Below, in pieces: positions 57,174 through 64,000 of a DNA stretch of 64,000 bases (positions within the stretch are counted from its first letter, which is position 1; every line of letters starts with the position of its first letter). Made by a program: the position numbers and the translations under genes. Under the pieces are notes generated by a model. The model had not been told where the DNA came from, did no database searches, and saw only the letters and a program-made list of their open reading frames with translations. This DNA is from Paraphoma chrysanthemicola (lineage: Eukaryota; Ascomycota; Dothideomycetes; Pleosporales; Phaeosphaeriaceae). Where the stretch lies: NCBI GenBank assembly GCA_020744225.1, contig JAGMWG010000001.1, positions 1,984,001 through 2,048,000 of the forward strand, written 5' to 3'.

Positions 57174-59491
57174 TTATGATACACCGAGACTTGGGATCTC
57201 ACCCATTTCGTTCTTTGGCTGCCCACCATGGGTATATGATGCCTTCCACCTCATTTTGACCGAGTTGCCGGACCCTTGTTGAACGTTATTCACCCGGATT
57301 GTCTGCGTAATGCCGAATTTTTGGTTCGGCGCGAGATTGACACCTGATTGGGGTTCTAGCTGCAATTGTGCGCCCTGCAGTCGTCAGTGACTGTTCTGTG
57401 AATATTCATGGATGTGGCCTACCTTGGATGCAGCAATTTGAAGCGTCAGGTTCGCAATCGGTATTGGCGTATTATTTGAGATCCGAGACTTGATCAACAG
57501 ATTGTTCTCTGTCTCCCTTGACACATTGAATAGCACATTGATGCTGGTGTTGGTAACCGTGAGCTCCTTGCTCGTGTCGGGAACTGAGGAGGCGAATGTC
57601 CACTCGTCATCGTCATCGGCTGCACTCGTGCTGCTCTGTGCCAAATTGGAAGATGGTGTAGCAAGAGCGCCACCAAGTAGGTCAATGGTAGTAGCAGACG
57701 ACGAAGATGGTGCGGCCGGCTTGACGGATTGCTGATACTGAAACGGCGAGCCTTGTCGCGGAGTAGAAGTAAGAGCTGCAAAAGGATCAGGTGAGCGTGC
57801 CGGCGGGACAGAAGGCTGTGTAAAAGCAGAAGGGGGTGGAGATGTGATTGATGGTGGCGTCGGCGTTGATGTCGATGCGAACAGGTCATTGATCTGTTGT
57901 GCCGAAGTCCGTTTCGGCTGCGCCTGACCCTGAGGAACTGGCATGCCGGATAGTCCCAGAACTGGCCAAATGTAAGTAACAATCATAGCGCGGCTTCGAT
58001 ATCATACCTGAACCATTAGAACCGCCCAGCGCTATGCTGCCGGACTGACCATAGCTGTCACCGCCCAAGGACAGGCCTAGGAGGTCATCCTCGAGTGCAT
58101 GGCCTGTGGATGCGGGCTGTTTAGAGGCTCCAGAAGGCTGAGCTGCTGCCGGTGCAGGCTCTGAATCTCCGAAGTCGATGAGATTTAGAGTGTTGTTTGG
58201 TCCTTGCGAAACGCCAGCACCACTTCGCCCAAGCGTGCCCTGAGGAATCTGGTTCGCCCCTTCGATGTCGCCCTTCTTGAAGAGTTTATATCTTTCTATA
58301 GTTCGGTGTATGCTGTCATTGATCTCGAAAAGCTTCGCCACAGCTTCGTGATCTTCCGAATCTTCTTCACACATCTTCTGAATCTTGGGCTGTGCGCTTT
58401 GAAGAGCATTTGCAAGTTCCTGGGCCAGGTCAGACGTGAGAACTGTTCCACTTCAAATTTAGCTTACCTCGAAAACATCGCCCTCCTTGATCTGGTCACC
58501 AGGCTTATATCCTTGCAACATCTCTTCCAGTATCCGTGCCTTTTGCTGTATTCTGCCAACTTCTTCTGCGGCCTTTGCGCGCCAGTCTGTCTTGTTTCTT
58601 GTGTCGTAACCCGCCATGACCTTCATTAGCTTGTTCGCCTCTTGAAGATCCTGGGGGCCACCTCGACGGATAAGCTCCTGAAGTTTCGCTGACTGCGCTT
58701 CGCGCTCTTCCTCTTCCATTTCTTCCGCCGACCGAAGGTTCTGCCAACTGTCAGCATGTCTCTCCTGTGAGTATGTTCATGTGACCGTACGTCGCTAGGG
58801 TTCAGAACTGCCGCATCTTCTTTACGTATCTCTGGAAAGACATAGCCCTTGTAGCTCAGCAGTCGATGCATGTCCCTTATGAAGCCCAAGTCGTCCTTGT
58901 ACCGCGACGTCTGACATATCGTCTGCCGCCATTCTTCGATTGCCTCGAGTATTTTATTCTGGACACGCGACGGGTGCACCGGAGGGCGCTCTGGAAAGCG
59001 GCGGACGAGTTCGTTGAGAAATTCTTTGGTGCTGATCTGAAGATGAAAAGCGTAGCCGCAGTTCTTGACGCAGATATCGAGGAGCTGTGCGATGGTGAGC
59101 GGTGGGTCGACTGAGCGGGGCAGCGCATCGTACATTGAGTGCGAGGAGAGCCACATTCTGGTTCCGGTGGTTGACGTAGCCCACAATGGCGACTGCTGCT
59201 TCTCGAGGCCTGTAGGAATATGAGCGGATCAGATCACACCTGCGAAGTCGATGTCCCTACGCAGAGCCCTTCTTGCTGTTGATCAAGTCGGCAATCTCAA
59301 GGTTCAGCGCCAGGTTAGGCTCAAAGTTCTGTGGATCGCATGCTTGTACTGTGGTATCCCTGTTAGAAACTCGTTCGCTTCCAAGGTGTCTGGGTCGTTG
59401 TACATATGAAGCGCTGCAGCTGTGAAGCTGGTGCCTCGCCGAATGCGCCGTAGCGATCGCGTGTAGCCATTCGCGCAGACGCGGCCTCCAT
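57174..59491 (-). CDS. GGA1: GGA clathrin adaptor (VHS-GAT-GAE)
   Basis: Eight exons: 59491-59404, 59348-59261, 59209-59134, 59084-58791, 58740-58468, 58419-58008, 57961-57423 and 57374-57174. Introns are 46-55 bases and the product has 656 residues. The VHS domain (about 25-165) shows FEPNLALNLEIADLINSKKG, REAAVAIVGYVNHRNQNVAL and ICVKNCGYAFHLQISTKEF. A GAT domain (about 185-320) with a long helix (KLMKVMAGYDTRNKTDWRAK) binds Arf. A Pro/Ser hinge with acidic LLGLSL-type clathrin-box-like words follows. The C-terminal GAE ear (about 540-656) has NNLLIKSRISNNTPIPIANL. GGAs sort cargo from the trans-Golgi to endosomes. The first exon is the least certain: the start ATG is in frame with a plausible LQRFI lead-in. 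Confidence 0.95.
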
Positions 59492-59803
59492 CGCGCTGCC
59501 CAGATAGATGCGACTTTCCGCAGCTCAGATTCAGTTTCTTCAGAGGTGTACACCTTGGTGCGATCGCGAGAGGTTTGGCCGAGTGGCTGCTAAGATATGA
59601 ATAAGGCGTTGCTCTCGGGATTGGTGGGGCGCGGCGAGCAACAGATCTCGGGGCAGCTTGGCGTGGATTTCACAAGCCACTACTACGTCAGCAATTCAGG
59701 GTCAACATTTGCATGTGTAACTTTTGTGGTTGTTATCATGCGCGGAGAAAACCACAGGCAAAACAGCTCTATTGCGAGACATATCCTAGCTCGACTTTAC
59801 AAT
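59492..59803. other. short intergenic region
   Basis: About 310 bases between the GGA start and the MAPEG stop. It contains a tRNA A-box-like word (TGGCCGAGTGG, 59576-59586) with no matching B box, so I do not call a tRNA. Confidence 0.4.
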
Positions 59804-60366
59804 TCATATTTGCCAGTAGCCCTTGATCAAGTACGCAGTGTATCCAGCCAAGGATGCAAGCACCGTTTGTGTGCCATAGAAGCCAATGATACGCCCAACT
59901 CCTTGCGAACCCTCTGTAAGTAGACCAAACTCTGCATGGCCAACGCGGAATGCGAATAGCGCTCCGAGCGCAGAATTAAGGTATGTCCTTGAAAATACAT
60001 CAATAAGCAGATAACGGCACTGCTAAAAGATGTCCTCCTACCTGTTTGCGCCATTCAGCTCAGCCAGCAGAGCGACTGCGAGAACAAGAGGCACGTTCTC
60101 AGCAAAGTTGAGCTGCGCACGGGAAGCCACATAGAGCGGGTCTTTAGTGCCTTTGGTAGAGTCGGTCGTGTCGCCCATGAATCTGAAGGGTCAGTTTCGA
60201 GCAACAAGATCCATCAAGTAGGATATACGTACGTCTTCGACTGGAGGCGATGAAAAGTAATACGATTTTGGAGGAAGACGTAATACGCAGCGAATGGGAG
60301 GGCCCAAGTGGCGGTAGCTGGAGCAAGCAGCGGCATAGGAACGCCGAGTCCGACTTTGGTAGCCAT
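59804..60366 (-). CDS. MAPEG-family membrane protein
   Basis: Exons 60366-60233, 60182-60042 and 59987-59804 join over introns of 50 and 54 bases, giving 152 residues. The start is the second Met of the frame (MATKVGLGVPMPLL). An upstream ATG at 60411 would add 15 residues. Features are PATATWALPFAAYYVFLQNRITFHR (first helix and basic loop), RAQLNFAENVPLVLAVALLAELNG with the family's N-x-x-E/P-type motif, and two C-terminal helices. MAPEG proteins are small four-helix ER or mitochondrial enzymes related to microsomal glutathione S-transferase. The reaction here is unknown. Confidence 0.93.
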
Positions 60367-60892
60367 CTTGCGGATTGGTTCTCCGACAGGTGTAGAGAGA
60401 TAGTTAACCATAAATTCAAGCTATTGCTATGGAGAGAAGAGTATGTTCGCGAGTTAGTGTGTGAGGAATCGGAAGGTCGGGTCTTTGCCGTCCGAAAATC
60501 GAGACAATGTAGCGCGGTCTACGACGTCATGTCAGGGACCAGGATCAAGCGCTTGCAGGAACAACAAGATGGGAGAACAACAGGCCAGAAGGACGAAATA
60601 AGAATTGGAATACTTTGAGGCTGTTTTGGTTGAGCTGGGTATGATGGGATTGTGGAGAGTGGCAGAGTGTGACTTTCGATTGAATGGCGGTGCATCACAA
60701 TTTATGGAGGTACCTGTGGCTACCCAGTCAGACAAGTCGCACCAGGTAGTTTATGCCCGTCGAAAGAATGATAGGCCGCGACATCTTCATAAACCAAAGG
60801 GAGAACAAATCATCAACGTACCGTCTCTCTTCAGCGTGCTGTTGGACGTATGGAAGATTATGTACAGCGCGATGGTTCCAGTGAATATATGA
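60367..60892. other. intergenic between MAPEG and MDM35
   Basis: About 530 bases. Presumably MAPEG promoter and MDM35 3' UTR. Overlapping plus frames have no recognisable content. Confidence 0.4.
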
Positions 60893-61349
60893 TTACCGGT
60901 TCTAAGAAGGATCAGTACAAATGATGTTGATTGGTCTTGGATGAGCAGGCGCCTTACAGGCTTCATGTGTTCAGCGTCATTCTCTCTATTGTCGTCTCGG
61001 ACTTCCTTCAGCATCTTGTCAATGCCTCTTTCGCTCAGCGCTCTCTGTTGGTTATGTTAGAGCTAGCTTGAATATAAACTATGAGATAGGCTGACCGATA
61101 GGCACTGTTCGTATTTGTCGAAGATGGGCTTGCATTCATCGGTGGTCGCAGTACCCCTTAGAAATTCTGGCGGGTATAAGTATGTTCCTTCGCGCGTTGT
61201 GAGCAGAAGACCTACTTTCGCTATACCATTTCAGGAAGCAGTTGTCGTAACGCCTGTGGACGGATCAACAACGGTCCTGACCGCGGCCATCAAATGAACT
61301 ACACTCACTCTTTGACTTCGTTGCATTCTGGTGCTAGTGAGGCTGACAT
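60893..61349 (-). CDS. MDM35: mitochondrial intermembrane-space protein Mdm35 (TRIAP1 family)
   Basis: Five exons: 61349-61309, 61253-61216, 61166-61096, 61044-60958 and 60901-60893 (9 bases), with introns of 49-56 bases. The product has 81 residues, as in the family. It starts MSASLAPECNEVKERYDNCF and contains twin CX9C motifs (ECNEVKERYDNC and ECKPIFDKYEQC), with LKWYSEKFLRG between them and RALSERGIDKMLKEV after. Mdm35 binds Ups1 and Ups2 to shuttle phosphatidic acid and phosphatidylserine across the intermembrane space. The last tiny exon (Asn-Arg-stop) could be wrong: reading through the intron would add a non-conserved tail. The start lies 235 bases from that of RRP6 on the other strand. 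Confidence 0.94.
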
Positions 61350-61584
61350 TTCGTGATGGCAAAGTCACGATGCAGGTTCCGGAGTGACACGCAGGTGATG
61401 GTCGCGACCGCCTGCAGCTCTTATCGATAGACGCGCTAGCGTCAAACTTGACTTGACATTTCTTTCTTCGCGACTTGCGGCAGCGCATTCTTTACCCTTC
61501 TCTACAGACCATTTCAGCCGGAGGTGACGTCTTCGGTTTTGTTACGAAAAGTGCGCACGATAATGAATCATCAGTAACATCGTC

Positions 61585-64000
61585 ATGGACTCCTTCAAAA
61601 TCCTCCAGGACGAGATTTCCAAAGCCCTTGTTTCGACGACGCGCTCCGCTTCTCACATAGGAGCAGCAGACATAAGCTTCCAGCGCTCGCTCAACCCAGA
61701 AGTCGGCTCGCAGCTTGACGCTCAAAATGCGCGCCTCCTTCACCTCGCGCAGCGCCTTCTCGAGAATGCTGCAGCGAGCTCGGACGCTGTAGGTCCCAAG
61801 CTACCCGACGTCGAAGCCATAGACGCCAATTGGAGGGGGGTTGTTGATGTCATCGACAGCTTGCTTGAGAAGGCGGACACAAGCCTGGACGAGTACACGG
61901 GTGTCGTAAAGCGTCTGAGTCCGAGCGCAGAACAGGTATGCATAACAGGCCTGCATAAGGATCGGCATTCCCTAACTATGGCCTAGGTAGCTGCAAAGCC
62001 TCGCCCAAACATTGCCGACAGGAAACATATTGCAAAGCCACAACTGCAATTCGAACATGTGCCTACGAACGACGACACGGGTGGCTTCCGTCCACTCATG
62101 GCCTCGAAACCGCACGCAAAGATTCCACTGGAGCAGTGTCTGCAGACATTCAAAGACAGCAGAGGCAGAGAGCAGTATGAGGGTTCCTTCTTTTCGTCGA
62201 AGAAAGCTTACATCGCGTAGATACCCCCACCCATATCAAACCGAGATCGAGACCTACGACTACCCTGCAACTGTGTACACGCAATCCGACCCAATCCCGT
62301 ACCTGCCGTTCGAAACCACCACTGCCACATTTGTCGACACCCCCGAAGCGCTTGCTACGATGCTGGCAGAATTGAAGACCGCAAAAGAAATTGCAATCGA
62401 CCTGGAGCATCACGACAATCGTTCATACATCGGAATGGTTTCGCTGATGCAGATTAGCACGCGTGAGAAAGACTGGATAGTGGACACGTTGAAGCCATGG
62501 CGGCGGAAGCTAGAGTGTCTGAATGAAGTATTTGCGGATCCCAGCATCCTTAAAGTTCTTCACGGAGCATACATGGATATCATGTGGCTGCAGCGCGATC
62601 TTGGTCTATACGTTGTCGGCCTCTTCGATACTTACCATGCAGCGCGGGCGCTTGGATATCCAGGTGGAAGCTTGGCATATCTGCTCGAGAGACATGTTCA
62701 GTTCAAGGCGCAGAAACAACATCAGCTCGCTGACTGGCGTGTTCGACCACTCACGGAGGACCTCTTCGAATATGCAAGAGGAGATACACATTTCCTCTTG
62801 TACGTGTACGACATGATGCGAAATGAACTTATAGCGAAGTCCGACTTCTCGAACCCGGAGAAGAACAAGGTTCAGGATGTACTGTCCAAGTCCAAAGAGA
62901 CGGCATTGCAGCGTTACGAGCATCCCGTCTACGATACAGAATTTGGTCTTGGTACCATGGGCTGGCACAAACTCATCATGAAGTTCCCCACCCAATTTAC
63001 GCCCCAACAGTTCGCAGTGTTTAGAGCGGTGCATCAGTGGAGAGACAACCTGAGCCGAAGAGAGGACGAGAGCCCCCTGTTCATCATGCCGAACCATGCT
63101 GTATTCTCCGTGGCACGGGCAATGCCCATTGACAAAGCAGCTCTTTTCAACGCTATTCAGCACGTCTCACACATTATTCGGGCGAAGGCGGACGAGCTCG
63201 TCCACGTCGTCGTGGAGGCCAAGAACAACGGGGCTAATGGACGAGAGCTTAACGACGTACTCAAGACCATTGACGACATGAAGCTAGCACGACGTGCCGA
63301 GTTCGATACACCGATCAAGCCAGCTCAAGCCCCGGTTGCGCCAACGCCTCTCCAGACGCCCTTGCTTGGCACTATTACCAAGGCGACACCAGCTGCCCGT
63401 GCCTCTGCTTCGAAATTCTGGGGCAAGCTGTGGTATGAGCGTCCGGGAGCGCAAGAACGGCCTATGTCGACGCTAAGCATTGACTTGGCGCTTCCTTTAC
63501 CACCACTAACCGCTGAGATTTTCGCGACTACGAATGGCTTATCAAATGGCGTGGCCTCACCAACAGAGAAGCCTCAGCATAATTTCGTGCCAAAGGAAGA
63601 TAGGCCACAACAAGACGAGCGTACCGACCTTTCATAGTAAAACAGCTCGGTGGCAAGAAGCGAAAGCGTGCGGAAGCCGCAGATGATCAGACGCCAGCGG
63701 AAATTGCACTAGACCCAATGCACGACGATGAAATCGTAATAGACCCGCAGGAGTCAGAAGATGCTATACGAGCACGCGAGAAGGCGGCCAAGAAGGCGCT
63801 TAAGAAGCAGAGAAAGAGGGAAGAGGCCGCGAAAGCAGCCAGCCTCAACTATGATGAACCAGCATTCGACTACGCAAACGCACCTTCAGTCCTACATGCC
63901 AACGACGATCAAGGCAAGAAGGGGAAGAAGGACAAGAAAGATAAGAAGAAGAAGAAGCCGGCTGGCTTTAGTCCCTTCTCGGGCATGACGGATGCGCCCA
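61585..64000 (+). CDS. RRP6: nuclear exosome 3'-5' exonuclease Rrp6, truncated by window end, frame change near 63.63 kb
   Basis: Exons 61585-61935, 61987-62174 and 62221 onward join over introns of 51 and 46 bases. The PMC2NT domain is at the N-terminus (ILQDEISKALVSTTRSA). The DEDD exonuclease begins at AIDLEHHD (Asp and Glu of motif I), continues VLHGAYMDIMWLQRD and GLFDTYHAARAL (motif II), and shows LADWRVRPL and YARGDTHFLLYVY (motif III). An HRDC-like region follows (VFRAVHQWRDNLSRREDES). The frame stops at 63637. The next frame (phase from 63634, IVKQLGGKKRKR then Lys/Glu-rich tail) continues to the window end without a stop and looks like the Rrp6 C-terminus. No convincing intron joins them. 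A one-base deletion near 63628 or an unseen intron would explain it. Confidence 0.9.

Noticed and set aside
59565..59600. tRNA-like A box (TGGCCGAGTGG)
   Set aside because: No B box of GGTTCRA type follows within 80 bases and no cloverleaf can be drawn.
1..64000. Mobile elements, CRISPR arrays, viral genes or a secondary-metabolite cluster
   Set aside because: No transposase, integrase, long repeats, spaced repeats, viral genes or PKS/NRPS-type genes were seen anywhere in the window.

Overview
The window is nuclear DNA of a filamentous ascomycete (Pezizomycotina, most likely Dothideomycetes, inferred from protein flavour and not tested by search). Genes are dense, lie on both strands and carry mostly short introns of 44-145 bases, with GTAAGT/GTATGT-type donors, CTAAC/CTGAC branch sites and YAG acceptors. 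Almost everything is conserved eukaryotic housekeeping. I see no transposon, virus, rRNA, tRNA, CRISPR or secondary-metabolite cluster. I rebuilt exon structures by hand by joining reading frames across splice sites; totals given are for the spliced proteins.

Left third (1-26.3 kb): a 3'-truncated protein disulfide isomerase (-); a small secreted eight-cysteine protein (-); a large probable mitochondrial protein (-) sharing a divergent promoter region with a tentative Rsc58-like chromatin protein (+); the exocytosis regulator Sro7/tomosyn (+); a GH18 chitinase (+); a membrane J-domain protein (-); an unknown 415-residue protein (+); a secreted alpha/beta hydrolase (+); an AMMECR1-family protein (-); ribosomal protein eL29, found only by assembling four tiny exons (-); and a disordered unknown (-).

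Middle (28-43 kb): an allantoate/nicotinate-type MFS transporter (-); an AMSH-like JAMM deubiquitinase (-); V-ATPase assembly factor Pkr1 (-); a Cys-rich unknown (-); SDH assembly factor Sdh7 (-), divergent from the eRF1 methyltransferase Mtq2 (+); a protein kinase with an altered DFG motif (-); SmD1 (+); a microbial-type PARG (-), divergent from a basic nuclear-looking unknown (+); and cytochrome oxidase assembly factor Cox20 (-).

Right third (43-64 kb): the complete DNA polymerase epsilon catalytic subunit Pol2 (+); a TauD/TfdA-type dioxygenase (+), convergent with an eight-exon seven-helix membrane protein (-) that contains a probable GC-AG intron; the rRNA-modifying enzyme Tsr3 (-); the clathrin adaptor GGA (-); a MAPEG protein (-); and Mdm35 (-), divergent from exosome nuclease Rrp6 (+), which runs off the window and shows an unexplained frame change near 63.63 kb.

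Functional themes are secretion and endosomal sorting (PDI, Sro7, AMSH, GGA, Pkr1), mitochondrial biogenesis (Sdh7, Cox20, Mdm35, the J-protein and the large presequence protein) and RNA or DNA metabolism (Pol2, SmD1, eL29, Mtq2, Tsr3, Rrp6). I found no convincing new multi-gene system. The most interesting items are the eight-cysteine secreted protein, the Asn at the predicted SNARE zero layer of Sro7, the altered kinase, the GC-AG intron and the Rrp6 frame break.
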